Part shown: in pieces, positions 26,392 through 35,011 of the stretch
How positions within the stretch are numbered: position 1 is the stretch's first letter
Layout of the letters: every line of letters begins with the position of its first letter
Assembly: GCA_963731205.1 (NCBI GenBank)
Contig: CAVSUJ010000001.1
Span: 558,001 to 622,000 of the forward strand
Direction: 5' to 3'
Length of the DNA: 64,000 bases
DNA from: DATAZK01 sp963731205
GTDB taxonomy: Bacteria > Actinomycetota > Actinomycetes > Frankiales > Frankiaceae
Notes under the pieces: model-generated
Told to the model about the DNA's origin: nothing
Seen by the model: the letters and a program-made list of their open reading frames with translations, nothing else
Databases searched by the model: none
Program-made: the position numbers and the translations under genes

Positions 26392-26405
26392 GTCGCCATG
26401 GCGAC
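26392..26405. promoter_or_regulatory. perfect 14-bp palindrome between divergent secreted-protein genes
   Basis: GTCGCCATGGCGAC is fully self-complementary and sits 81 bp upstream of the 26486 start and 78 bp upstream of the divergent lipoprotein start. This is a plausible operator position, but no regulator can be named. Confidence 0.35.
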
Positions 26406-26485
26406 AATCGCGGGGATTCGGACCCGGTCAGCAGGCACGCTACTGCCTTCCCGCCACACACCCGGGGGAAGAATCGGAGGAAGCC

Positions 26486-27325
26486 ATGTTCAGGAAAGTC
26501 TGCGCAGCAGCAGGGGCCGCTGGCCTCTTGCTCGCCGGGGTCGCGACCGCCACCCCCGCCGCCGCGAGCGGCGACCACACGGGACCGAACTTCACGCTGC
26601 AGCGGGCGGCGCACCTGTCGTATCCGTCGGTCGTCACCGGATTCGGTGTCGGTCTGTTCTCGCAGCAGATGTATGAGACCACGGCCGTGCAGAAGTGGTC
26701 GGCCTCCGATCCTTCGGGGATCTGCGAATACCAGCTTTACCAGGACAACGGTCGTAGTGCGCCGGTCCTTCTGTACCAGGGCCTCAACACCTCGTACACC
26801 TTCAAGATCGGTGATCCTGACGAGGCGGACGGCGGCTACAACACGTTGTACTTCGGCCTGCGGGTGAAGGACTGTGCGGGTAATTGGTCGAGCAACGATC
26901 CCGAGTCATGGCCGCACGACCGCTACATCAACCAGAACAACATCTCCAACGACGTCGTCACCTATGACCAGACCGCGGCGACGTACACCGGTAGCTGGAC
27001 GGGTGCGAATTGCACCTGCTTCATCGACGGGACGACCAAGCACTCGTCCACCGCAGGCGCGTCCGCGACGTTCTCCTACAACGGCTACGTGTTCGGCTTC
27101 GTCACCGAAACCGGGCCGACGCGTGGCAGCGCGAAGATCTATCAGGACGGCGTGTTGAAGACGACCATCAGCACCTACTCCGCCACCAATTCCGGCGCCA
27201 AGGTGATGTGGGCCAACTGGTTCTCCCCCGGCGGGCACCACACCATCAAGATCGTCGTCGCGGGGACTGCCGGTCACCCGCGGGTCGATGTCGACGGATT
27301 CCTGGTCGGACCAGAATTCTTCTGA
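26486..27325 (+). CDS. secreted beta-sandwich protein
   Basis: 279 residues with a GGAGG ribosome site and a Sec signal peptide ending near TPAAASG. The mature region reads YQLYQDNGRSAPVLLYQG, then TGSWTGANCTCFIDGTTKHS and SAKIYQDGVLKTTISTYS, ending HTIKIVVAGTAGHPRVDVDG. This resembles carbohydrate-binding or lectin-like beta-sandwich modules. The same kind of module is present in the protein at 36680-37852. No catalytic domain is visible. Confidence 0.72.
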   Translation: MFRKVCAAAGAAGLLLAGVATATPAAASGDHTGPNFTLQRAAHLSYPSVVTGFGVGLFSQQMYETTAVQKWSASDPSGICEYQLYQDNGRSAPVLLYQGLNTSYTFKIGDPDEADGGYNTLYFGLRVKDCAGNWSSNDPESWPHDRYINQNNISNDVVTYDQTAATYTGSWTGANCTCFIDGTTKHSSTAGASATFSYNGYVFGFVTETGPTRGSAKIYQDGVLKTTISTYSATNSGAKVMWANWFSPGGHHTIKIVVAGTAGHPRVDVDGFLVGPEFF

Positions 27326-27342
27326 TCGCCGACCTTCCGCAC

Positions 27343-27383
27343 CGACTGCCCGTCCGCGCCTATCCCGCGCGGCCGGGCAGTCG
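27343..27383. terminator. bidirectional hairpin between convergent genes
   Basis: Arms of 17 bases (27343-27359 and 27367-27383) pair at 16 of 17 positions around a 7-base loop; the outer ten pairs are CGACTGCCCG with CGGGCAGTCG. It lies between the ends of two convergent genes. U-tracts are absent, as is usual for actinobacterial hairpin terminators. Confidence 0.75.
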
Positions 27384-27395
27384 ATGCGTTAGGGC

Positions 27396-29690
27396 CTACT
27401 GCAGCGTGAGCGTGAACGCCTGGGTCACCGTGCCCGCGCTGTTCTTGGCGGTGAACGTGAGGGGGTAGTCGCCGGGGGCAGCGGCGGCCTTCGGCGTGCC
27501 GCTGATCGTCTGAGTGGTCGCGTCCCACGTGAGCCCCTTGGGCAGGGCACCGACCTTCGTCACCTTGGGCAAGGGGTTACCGATCACCAGGACCTGAAAC
27601 GAGAAAGGCGTCTTCGACGTCGCCGTCGCGTTGTCTTGGCTGAAGAACGTCGGAGGCCTGGTGATCGTGAGGGTGAAGGTCTGCGTCACCGTCCCGACGT
27701 CGTTTTGAGCGAACACGGTGATGGGGTAAACGGCGCCCCCGGAGCTGGCCTGGGGAGTGCCCGTGAGGACGCCTGCTGTCTCGTCGTCGTTGGTGTATTG
27801 GAAGTGCACACCTGGGGGCAACACTCCGCCAACCCTGACGATTGGTGGCTGGTAGCCGGTCGCCGTCACCGGAATGCTGAACGGGACCCCAGCAATCACC
27901 GAGGTGTTCGGGATCGCCTTGATGATCGGGGCCTTCGAGATCGTGAGCGAAAAATCCAGTGTGGCGGTGCCGGCCGCGTTCTTGGCGGCAATCGTCAGCG
28001 GGTAAACGCCGGCGGCGGCCTTCGCGGGAGTCCCCGAGATGGTCGCTGTGCCGTCACCGTTGTTGACAAAGGTGACGCTCGCCGGCACAGCGCCGGTCTT
28101 CGACAGCTTCGGCGCCGGGTAGCCGGTGGTGCTGACCGTGAAAGAGAACGGGACTCCGAAGGTGGCGGTGGTGTTGTCGGCGCTGGTGATGGTGGGCACG
28201 GAGGCTGTCGTCGGCACCACGAGCGAGAACGCCTGGGTGGCCGCCGTCCCCACCCCGTTGGCCGCAGTGAGGGTGAGCGGATACGTCCCGCCGCTGCCCA
28301 GAGCCGGGGTCCCGCTGAAGGTGGCGGTTCCGTCGCCGTTGTCCACGAAAGTGATGCCGGCCGGCAAAGCGCCGCTCTCGGAGATGCCGGGGGTCGGCGA
28401 GCCGGCCGTCGTCACCGTGAAAGCGAACGGGCTTCGCATCGCAGCCGAGGCCGTCGCTGCGCTGGTGATCGCGGGGGCCTGGACGAGGCCCCAGATGACG
28501 GCTTCCGAGCCGGCGCTGAAGGTGCTCGAGATGCCCACGATGAGCCCGTTGTCGTTCACTGCGGAGGCAGAGGCGGCGTCGTTTCCCGGAAGACCGGGAA
28601 GTCCGACCATGCCTGCATGGGAGGTCCAGGCGAACCCCTCTTGCCGTCCGCCAAAAAGCTGGCTGGCTCCCACGACGACGCCATTCTTGCTGACCCCGGT
28701 GGGGACGGCCCAGCCGCCGCCCAGGTCTCCGAGATCAATCAACCCCGCGTCGGCAGACCAGCCGAACGCGTGCTGGCCGGAAGTGATTCCAGCGACGAAC
28801 CCGCTGTCGCTGATACCGGCGACCTCGTATCCGCTGGCCGGGCCGGAATGCGTGATTTGGTCGAACCCGCCTGCGGTGGTGTAGACAAACGCGTCTTCTG
28901 TCACCGGGTTGTCAGTCGGGTTACCGAAACCCGTCACCTCGCCGCTGCTGTCGATGTCCACTGCCTTGCTATAGACCCAGCTGTCTTGCTCGAGGCTGAT
29001 CATGCTGCCGCCAGCGGGGAGCAGGAAGGCGTGCCCATTCCCGTTGAGATTGGAACCGCTGCTGCTGGTGCCGACGATGTCCCCATTGTTGTCGACGCCT
29101 GTGGCATCTGCGCTCGGATACGTGATCTGGTCGCCGCCGGGTAAGAAGCCGAGATCGGTGATTTGGCCGCTGGGCGACCAGGAAACGGCGTGCGCCACGC
29201 CGTCGACATCGCTGTATCCGACGATCAATCCAGAGTCGTTGACCGCGTTCGCTCCGCTGTACGTCGCACCAGGGAGTCCGCTCAGCGCCTCCATGGTGCC
29301 GCCCGGAGTCCACTTGAAGGCGACGCTCGACGCGTCGCCCGGCAGATCGCTGAAACCGACGATCTCGCCGCCGCTGTTGAGCGCGGACGCCTGGCTTTCC
29401 GATCCGCCCAAGGTGCCGAGGTCAACCATCCCGCCGGCGAACGTCCACGAAAATGCATGCTGCGGGTTGTGAGTGCCCGGCGTTACCGAGCTGTACCCCG
29501 TCACCTGGCCGCTGTCGTTGATCGCGATCGGGGTACTGTCCAGCCCGCCCAGCGTCCCCAGCGAGATGGCTCTCGGACCGCCGACCGCGGCCACGGCGCC
29601 TTGCACCGGCCCCAGCAAGCCCAATCCGACCACGGCCGTCGTCGCGGCAAGAGCGGAAACGGCATGACGAGACCAACGGTTCGCCGGCAT
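27396..29690 (-). CDS. secreted HAF-repeat and Ig-like repeat protein
   Basis: 764 residues from ATG 29690 with a signal peptide (VSALAATTAVVGLGLLGPVQ). Residues ~45-400 are HAF-type repeats (GTLGGLDSTPIAINDSGQVT, LPGATYSGANAVNDSGLIVG), a beta-propeller-like extracellular repeat. Four ~88-residue putative-Ig (He_PIG) domains follow, each with a PFSFxVxxxGxPxP start and GTATxSGTP centre. It is most likely a surface or adhesion protein. An earlier start at 29735 is possible. A strong hairpin terminator follows. Confidence 0.82.
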   Translation of the reverse strand: MPANRWSRHAVSALAATTAVVGLGLLGPVQGAVAAVGGPRAISLGTLGGLDSTPIAINDSGQVTGYSSVTPGTHNPQHAFSWTFAGGMVDLGTLGGSESQASALNSGGEIVGFSDLPGDASSVAFKWTPGGTMEALSGLPGATYSGANAVNDSGLIVGYSDVDGVAHAVSWSPSGQITDLGFLPGGDQITYPSADATGVDNNGDIVGTSSSGSNLNGNGHAFLLPAGGSMISLEQDSWVYSKAVDIDSSGEVTGFGNPTDNPVTEDAFVYTTAGGFDQITHSGPASGYEVAGISDSGFVAGITSGQHAFGWSADAGLIDLGDLGGGWAVPTGVSKNGVVVGASQLFGGRQEGFAWTSHAGMVGLPGLPGNDAASASAVNDNGLIVGISSTFSAGSEAVIWGLVQAPAITSAATASAAMRSPFAFTVTTAGSPTPGISESGALPAGITFVDNGDGTATFSGTPALGSGGTYPLTLTAANGVGTAATQAFSLVVPTTASVPTITSADNTTATFGVPFSFTVSTTGYPAPKLSKTGAVPASVTFVNNGDGTATISGTPAKAAAGVYPLTIAAKNAAGTATLDFSLTISKAPIIKAIPNTSVIAGVPFSIPVTATGYQPPIVRVGGVLPPGVHFQYTNDDETAGVLTGTPQASSGGAVYPITVFAQNDVGTVTQTFTLTITRPPTFFSQDNATATSKTPFSFQVLVIGNPLPKVTKVGALPKGLTWDATTQTISGTPKAAAAPGDYPLTFTAKNSAGTVTQAFTLTLQ

Positions 29691-29836
29691 GAAAACAAGA
29701 GCCCCCGAAATCGATACGCCGGCGCAGGCATACACGTGCCACGGCGATTACTTCCTTGCCGAAACCTTGACATCTGGACGGCATGAGTGGGGCATTCAGA
29801 CGAGAGTTGTGCGGGATTTGCGAACCGTGTCGCGCC

Positions 29837-30601
29837 TTAGCCGTACGCGTGGAAAACCATGCGCCCGCTGCGCGGTCGGCGCAGCCGGCGCTTGAGCCGT
29901 GCTGTCAGCGAGTGACCGACTCCGGTCTCGATCCCCCAGTCCTTGCTGGCTGTCCAGGGGTCAAAGGCGACCACTTTGGAGAAGCCGACGTCGCGCAACA
30001 TCCCTTGTACTGCAAGGCTGTTGGGCCCGAAGTGGTTGCTGGCGTCGTTGTTCATCGACTCGCCCTGGTAATAGGCGGCGGCCGGAACGGGGACGTCGAG
30101 CAGATCGACGACCGTCTCGATGATGGCCACCTCCGCGGTCACCGACCGAACGTTTTTCAGGTAACCGATCGGGTCGGCGGCGTGATACAGCACGCCGAGA
30201 AAAAGCACCACGTCGAACATGGACCCGAGCGCGTCTGGGCTGAGGTCTTCGACGGCAATGTCCTGCATTTCGACCCGGCTGTCCAAGGTGCGGTGGGCCA
30301 GCTCGAAATTGCCGCGGGCGTCGCTGCCCGGCCAGTTCCAGGCCCAATGATCGGCTGCGACCACCCGCTTCGCGCCGCGCCGCTCGGCCTCGAAGGAGTA
30401 GAAGCCGTCGTAAGCGCCGATGTCGAGCACGCTCTTGCCGGCGAGGTCTGGCAGGTGCAGGTGATGGACCTCGCTGGGAGTGTCCTTCTGCCCCGGCGTC
30501 ACCACGCCGGCGCCGAGATCGATGGTGTGAAACCAGGTGCGTGATGCGACGATCTCGCGCAGGTCGGCGGGGTGGTCAGCGGACACAGGAGCATTCAACA
30601 C
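29837..30601 (-). CDS. class I SAM methyltransferase, CmoB/DUF1698-like
   Basis: About 254 residues from a tentative GTG at 30601; there is no good ATG and no clear ribosome site. Motifs: REIVASRTWFHTIDLG, GKSVLDIGAYDGFYSFEAER as the SAM-binding loop, FDVVLFLGVLYHAADP and PNSLAVQGMLRDVGF. These match the tRNA (mo5U34)-methyltransferase-like group, which in actinobacteria also includes small-molecule methyltransferases. The substrate is unknown. Confidence 0.78.
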   Translation of the reverse strand: MLNAPVSADHPADLREIVASRTWFHTIDLGAGVVTPGQKDTPSEVHHLHLPDLAGKSVLDIGAYDGFYSFEAERRGAKRVVAADHWAWNWPGSDARGNFELAHRTLDSRVEMQDIAVEDLSPDALGSMFDVVLFLGVLYHAADPIGYLKNVRSVTAEVAIIETVVDLLDVPVPAAAYYQGESMNNDASNHFGPNSLAVQGMLRDVGFSKVVAFDPWTASKDWGIETGVGHSLTARLKRRLRRPRSGRMVFHAYG

Positions 30602-30676
30602 GCGCCAGCTGGCGATGCAGTCAACGGCTGGGCGACACTCAGGCACAAGATTCGGGTGACGAGGCGGGAGTAGTGC

Positions 30677-31309
30677 ATGACAACGGTCGGCCCGTCCGGT
30701 CAGGGCATGAGCGTCGGGAGGCTCGAGGCGTTCAGCGATGGCGTGTTCGCCATCGTGATCACGCTCTTGATCCTGGACATCAAGGTCCCGACCGGAGAGC
30801 ACGGCCATCTCGGACGCGCGCTCGGCCAGCAGTGGCCGCAGTACGTCGCGTACCTGTCCTCGTTCCTCATCGTGGGAATCATCTGGCTCAATCACCACGC
30901 GACCATCAACCTTTTGGCCCGGGCCAACCATCGCATCCAGGTGCTGAACCTGCTGCTGTTGCTGACCGTCAGCGTCGTTCCCTGGCCCACGGCGTTGCTC
31001 GCCGAATACACCAGGGACGGCACCGCCGGGGACCAGCGCATCGCCGTGGTGATCTACGGTCTGACGTGCACCGTCATGTCGTTCGCGTTCAACGCGCTGT
31101 GGCGATATCTACTGCGGCACAAGGAGTTTCACAAGCCCCACGTCTCCGCGGCGACGCTCGAGGTGCGCAACCGGCGCTACAACTTGGGGCTCGCCGCGTA
31201 TCCCATCGCGACGGCCATCGGCCTGTTCAGCGTGCCGGTGTTCCTGGGCCTGATGCTGGTGCTGGCGGTCGTGTATCTCTTGCCCACTCCGGATGTGGAA
31301 GTGCAATAG
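30677..31309 (+). CDS. TMEM175/DUF1211-family potassium-channel-like membrane protein
   Basis: 210 residues with five to six membrane helices. The first helix has the family signature RLEAFSDGVFAIVITLL (Arg15, FSDG), which lines the pore in bacterial TMEM175 potassium channels. IIWLNHHATINLL in the third helix is also typical. One repeat is present, and bacterial channels are tetramers. A GGGAG-type ribosome site precedes the ATG. Confidence 0.9.
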   Translation: MTTVGPSGQGMSVGRLEAFSDGVFAIVITLLILDIKVPTGEHGHLGRALGQQWPQYVAYLSSFLIVGIIWLNHHATINLLARANHRIQVLNLLLLLTVSVVPWPTALLAEYTRDGTAGDQRIAVVIYGLTCTVMSFAFNALWRYLLRHKEFHKPHVSAATLEVRNRRYNLGLAAYPIATAIGLFSVPVFLGLMLVLAVVYLLPTPDVEVQ

Positions 31310-31338
31310 CGCGCTTCGGGAGCCCCGAGTCGTCTGTC

Positions 31339-31369
31339 ATGCCATGATTCTCGAGAGAAATCGTGGCAT
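31339..31369. promoter_or_regulatory. inverted repeat directly upstream of the S53 protease
   Basis: ATGCCATGATT (31339-31349) pairs with AATCGTGGCAT (31359-31369) at 10 of 11 positions around a 9-base spacer. It ends just ahead of the GGGGGAA ribosome site, so it could be an operator or an RNA hairpin controlling protease translation. It may also terminate the upstream channel gene. Confidence 0.45.
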
Positions 31370-31380
31370 CGGGGGAATTC

Positions 31381-33453
31381 ATGTGGTCTCGCCAGTCTGT
31401 CTTGCGCCTCTGCGCCGCGTGCGCGATCGTGGCGCCCGCGACATTGGGGACGGCGCTACCGGCGGCGGCCAGTCCTAGTTCGGCTCCGGGCGATGTCACG
31501 GTGGCCCAGGGGGCGGCGGCCGCTCCCCTGGCATCAGGCCTGCCACTGGGAGCGACAGCCGCCAGCACGCCGGTGGACATCTCGATCGTGTTGCGGGCTC
31601 GCAACCTGCCGGAGTTGAAGTCGCGCGTGACGGCAGGCTGGGCCGGAAAATACCTGACGCCGCAACAGTTCGCGGCTCAGTACGGACAGACGCCGGCGGT
31701 CGTCAACAGCATCGTCGGCTACCTCAAGCATTACGGGATCCACACCAAGATCTACAGCGGCAATCTCGATATCTCGGCGACCGGTACAGCCGGTCAGATG
31801 AACAAGGCCCTCGGCGTGAGTCTGCAGAACTTCCTGGTGAAGACTCCGCCCGCGGTCAAGAGCGGCCACGCCGGCCTGACGACGGTGCACGGCAGCAAAC
31901 AGGATCCGCGCGTACCCAAGAAGATCGGTGACACGATCCTGGCTGTCCTCGGGCTCACCAACTATTCATCGGCGCAGTCCGAGGCGGTGGCAGCACCTAC
32001 CACCAGAGCCAATCCGCTCAGCGCCACCGATGCCGACTTGCCGCGTGGATCGGGCCTCGGACCCTCCGACTTCATCAACAACTACGGGCTTTCCGCCTTG
32101 GAGAAGCAGGGTGCCAAGGGGCAGGGCACCACGCTCAGCATCATCACCCTCGCGGCGATCGACCCGGCTGTCCCGATCGCGTACTGGAACAAGTACCTGC
32201 ATCTGGACGAGCCCGCGAGCCGTTTGACGCTGGTGCCGATCGACGGAGGTGCCCCCGGGCCCAGCCTTGATGCGGGTACGCAGGAGACAGATCTGGACGT
32301 CGAACAGTCGGGTGCGATCGCGCCGAAAGCGAACGTTCGGGTGTACGAGGCGCCCAATACCGACCCCGGTTTCGCGGATGCTTTCTTCGCCGCCGCGTCG
32401 GACGACATCGCCGACACCGTGTCGGTCAGTTGGGGCGAATCCGAGCCCTACCTGCAGGACGCCATCGCCGGCAGCACCGAACCCGTGACGTATCAGGCGG
32501 TCTTCGACGAAGCGTTTCTCGAGCTCTCCGCGCAGGGCCAGTCCAGCTTCGCCGCGAGCGGCGATTATGGGGCCTACGAGGCCGTGTCCGATCTGGGGAA
32601 CACCAACCTTTCGCAGCTGACACCCGCGACGAGTCCGTACACCACCTCAGCCGGTGGCACGACGCTGCCCGGCGCCCAGACCTATCCCAAGGTGGATCAG
32701 GCCGGCAATCCCACGGGTGGCACGCAGACCGTGACCATCCCCAGCGAGCGCGCGTGGAGCTGGGACTACCTGTGGCCTTTGTACGCGACCCTTCCGGAGC
32801 CGAGTGAGGCGGCGGCTGCCGTCGATCCCTACTGGATCGGAGGGACCGGCGGTGGCTACAGCGTCCTCGAACCGAGGCCCAGCTACCAGCAAGGAGTATC
32901 CGCGTTCAACGCCCGGCAGTACCTCAAGCCGACCAAGCCCGCGCTCACCCCGGGTGGACTCACCCTGCCGACCAGCTTTGCCTTCAATGCCGCCCCGGCG
33001 CTGAGCTCGGGTCAGCAGGCCACGGGGCGAGCGGTGCCGGACATCTCGACGAACGCCGATCCGTACACCGGCTACGCCGTTTATGACCCGGTGGTCCTCG
33101 GAGGGTTTGCCACCTACGGCGGCACCAGCTTCGTAGCGCCTCAGCTGAACGGCGCCGCCGCCGTCATCGACAGCTCACTCGGTCACCGGACGGGCTTGTG
33201 GAACCCGGCCGTCTACGCCTTCGCCCGCGGCGCGCACTCGCCCTTCACGCCGCTGAACGACACCACCACCTACGCCGGGAAGAAGTACCTGAGCCAGACG
33301 AGCGCCAAGGGCGTCACGACGGGACTCGCGGGCGAATTCAGCAACAACAACCTGTACTACGCGGGCAAGCCCGGGGCTATCTGGAACCCGGCTTCCGGTC
33401 TCGGTACGCCCAACCTCACGGCGCTCGCTACAGCATTCCGGAGCGCTCGTTAG
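31381..33453 (+). CDS. sedolisin (S53) serine protease precursor
   Basis: 690 residues from ATG 31381 (ribosome site GGGGGAA). A signal peptide is followed by a pro-kumamolisin activation domain (YLTPQQFAAQYGQ, LGVSLQNFLV). The catalytic domain carries Glu302 and Asp306 (QETDLDVEQ), oxyanion Asp395 (ASGDYGAYE) and nucleophile Ser583 (YGGTSFVAP), the complete S53 set with the usual spacing. S53 peptidases are secreted and work at acidic pH after self-cleavage of the propeptide. The predicted role is extracellular protein degradation. Confidence 0.93.
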   Translation: MWSRQSVLRLCAACAIVAPATLGTALPAAASPSSAPGDVTVAQGAAAAPLASGLPLGATAASTPVDISIVLRARNLPELKSRVTAGWAGKYLTPQQFAAQYGQTPAVVNSIVGYLKHYGIHTKIYSGNLDISATGTAGQMNKALGVSLQNFLVKTPPAVKSGHAGLTTVHGSKQDPRVPKKIGDTILAVLGLTNYSSAQSEAVAAPTTRANPLSATDADLPRGSGLGPSDFINNYGLSALEKQGAKGQGTTLSIITLAAIDPAVPIAYWNKYLHLDEPASRLTLVPIDGGAPGPSLDAGTQETDLDVEQSGAIAPKANVRVYEAPNTDPGFADAFFAAASDDIADTVSVSWGESEPYLQDAIAGSTEPVTYQAVFDEAFLELSAQGQSSFAASGDYGAYEAVSDLGNTNLSQLTPATSPYTTSAGGTTLPGAQTYPKVDQAGNPTGGTQTVTIPSERAWSWDYLWPLYATLPEPSEAAAAVDPYWIGGTGGGYSVLEPRPSYQQGVSAFNARQYLKPTKPALTPGGLTLPTSFAFNAAPALSSGQQATGRAVPDISTNADPYTGYAVYDPVVLGGFATYGGTSFVAPQLNGAAAVIDSSLGHRTGLWNPAVYAFARGAHSPFTPLNDTTTYAGKKYLSQTSAKGVTTGLAGEFSNNNLYYAGKPGAIWNPASGLGTPNLTALATAFRSAR

Positions 33454-33671
33454 GCAGCGACACGCGCCCCCGTCGGACCCGGTCGGGTGAAGCTCTCCAC
33501 GTTCGAGTGAACTTGCGTGACAAACAGTCGCAGCCCGCCCGGCTTCTCCTAATGTTTGCTTGCCGGTCACCGCCGACCGCGCGGACTGGGGGTCAAAAAT
33601 GGAGTCCGAACGTCGCTTCTCCTGTGCCGGAAACGTCATGTCTGCTCAGCAGGCCGGGGTGCTGCTGGGGC
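33454..33671. other. gene-free stretch
   Basis: 218 bases after the protease gene with no supported ORF, no convincing terminator and no RNA gene. It leads into the tandem repeat at 33672. Confidence 0.5.
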
Positions 33672-33731
33672 TGGTTCGTCGTTAGAGCGGTTCGTCGTCA
33701 CAGCGGTTCGCGCTGAAGCGGTTCGCGCTAG
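33672..33731. repeat. short tandem repeat, four copies
   Basis: Four copies of a unit starting GGTTCG begin at 33673, 33689, 33705 and 33720 (periods 16, 16 and 15 bases), for example AGCGGTTCGTCGTCAC. It covers the space after the S53 gene and reaches the stop codon of the VOC protein gene. Units vary at the 3' half. Confidence 0.75.
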
Positions 33732-34078
33732 GACGGCTTCACCTCGATGAAGCTGACCGTGTTGCCGTCAGGGTCGGCAAAGTTCGCCTTCCGCCCCGCA
33801 TCGCCGACCTTTCCGATCGGCGATCCGGTGACGCCACGGGCGGCGACCTCAGCGACGGTTGCCTCCAGATCGGCTACGGCAAGGGTGACGATGGCGTTGC
33901 CCGCGTGGGGTGCGTCGCGAAGCAGGTAGAGCCAGCCGGCTTGCGAGCACTGCCACATCACCTCGTCGTCGTTGACAGGGATATCGGGCCCGCGGCCCAG
34001 CACCCGGCCATACCAGGTGACTGACGCGCCCAGATCGGCGACGGGTACCCCGGCGAAGAGCACATCGATTGTCGGCAT
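33728..34078 (-). CDS. glyoxalase/bleomycin-resistance (VOC) family protein
   Basis: 116 residues from ATG 34078 (MPTIDVLFAGVPVADLGASV), preceded by a purine-rich GAGG site. The beta-alpha-beta pattern (WYGRVLGRGPD, NAIVTLAVADLEATVAEVAA, NFADPDGNTVSFIEV) is that of VOC proteins. The N-terminal metal histidine is not conserved, so it may be a binding rather than a catalytic member. Confidence 0.87.
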   Translation of the reverse strand: MPTIDVLFAGVPVADLGASVTWYGRVLGRGPDIPVNDDEVMWQCSQAGWLYLLRDAPHAGNAIVTLAVADLEATVAEVAARGVTGSPIGKVGDAGRKANFADPDGNTVSFIEVKPS

Positions 34079-34253
34079 CCCGCGTCCTCGCCTCCTCGAC
34101 TGTTGTGCCCACGCTGTTCCCCACCTGTATAGCTGCACTCGCAAAGCGGGCAAACCGGGGCCTCGGAAACGGGTCGTTCCGGCACACGTTGCACGGCTGA
34201 CATCTGCGTGTTGGAAAATGTTCAAAACGTCGAAGCCTTCCGGGGGGAAGACC

Positions 34254-34517
34254 ATGACTATCGAAGCCGTCGACCAGTCGGCTAATCCGTGGGTTGTTGA
34301 CATGCCGGAGCTGCTCGCTGCCACCGTCTTCCGCTACGACAAGGCGACCCGGCGCACGATCATCGAAACCTGGCAGGCCCTCGGTGCGCCAGGTCGCCAG
34401 GAGTACCGCGACTACCTCGCGGGCACCCGCCTGTCGTGGAAGCGTCAGCGCCGCGTTCGCGAGCTCGTCCTGCGGCTCATGACCGGCAAGGATCTGCGCC
34501 CCACCTCCGCTGCCTAG
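34254..34517 (+). CDS. hypothetical protein
   Basis: 87 residues from ATG 34254 with the ribosome site GGGGGGAAG. Basic, helical and soluble: ATVFRYDKATRRTIIETWQA, LSWKRQRRVRELVLRLMTG. No family recognised. Divergent from the VOC gene and 26 bp ahead of the SnoaL-like gene. Confidence 0.6.
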   Translation: MTIEAVDQSANPWVVDMPELLAATVFRYDKATRRTIIETWQALGAPGRQEYRDYLAGTRLSWKRQRRVRELVLRLMTGKDLRPTSAA

Positions 34518-34543
34518 CATCCGGTCACATAGAGTCCTGCCCC

Positions 34544-35011
34544 GTGCAGGAGTGGGCGCGGTGGCGCGGGCCGATTGCGTCGCCGAGTTCGGCGGAGTTG
34601 GCTGATCGTTACGCCGCGAGCCAACTGGTCAAGGTGTACGCGCTCGGTATCGACATGCGCGACCTCGACACGGTGCTGAGTGTCTTCACTCCCGATGCGA
34701 TGGTCGAAGGCATGGCCGGCTCGATGCCCGCCTCGGAGTACTTGCCGAACATCTTCGCCGGCGCGTCCGTCTACCACGCGACCCAGCACAACATCACCAA
34801 TCAGCATGTCTCGGTCGATGGTGACGACGCGCTCGTGTGGAGCTACGCCGTCTGCTACCACATCGAGGCGCCGGGCAGCGGACGCGACGACCTCATCGTC
34901 GCCACGCAGTACCGCGACAGCTGCCGCCGGTTCGACGGCGGCTGGCTCATCACAGCCCGAACGTCCGTACCCCAATGGATTCGCGGTCCCTATCCAAGGA
35001 GTGAGTCATGA
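34544..35011 (+). CDS. SnoaL/NTF2-like nuclear transport factor fold protein
   Basis: 155 residues from a GTG start. The sequence ELADRYAASQLVKVYALGID, VFTPDAMVEGMAGSMP and CYHIEAPG is typical of SnoaL-like polyketide cyclase/dehydratase-fold proteins. The stop overlaps the next ATG (35008-35011), coupling it to an SDR. The fold often binds or isomerises a ring compound; the substrate is unknown. Confidence 0.82.
   Translation: MQEWARWRGPIASPSSAELADRYAASQLVKVYALGIDMRDLDTVLSVFTPDAMVEGMAGSMPASEYLPNIFAGASVYHATQHNITNQHVSVDGDDALVWSYAVCYHIEAPGSGRDDLIVATQYRDSCRRFDGGWLITARTSVPQWIRGPYPRSES

Noticed and set aside
29691..29836. Riboswitch in the leader of the HAF/Ig protein
   Set aside because: Some GC-rich complementary segments exist, but no conserved core of a known class could be identified.
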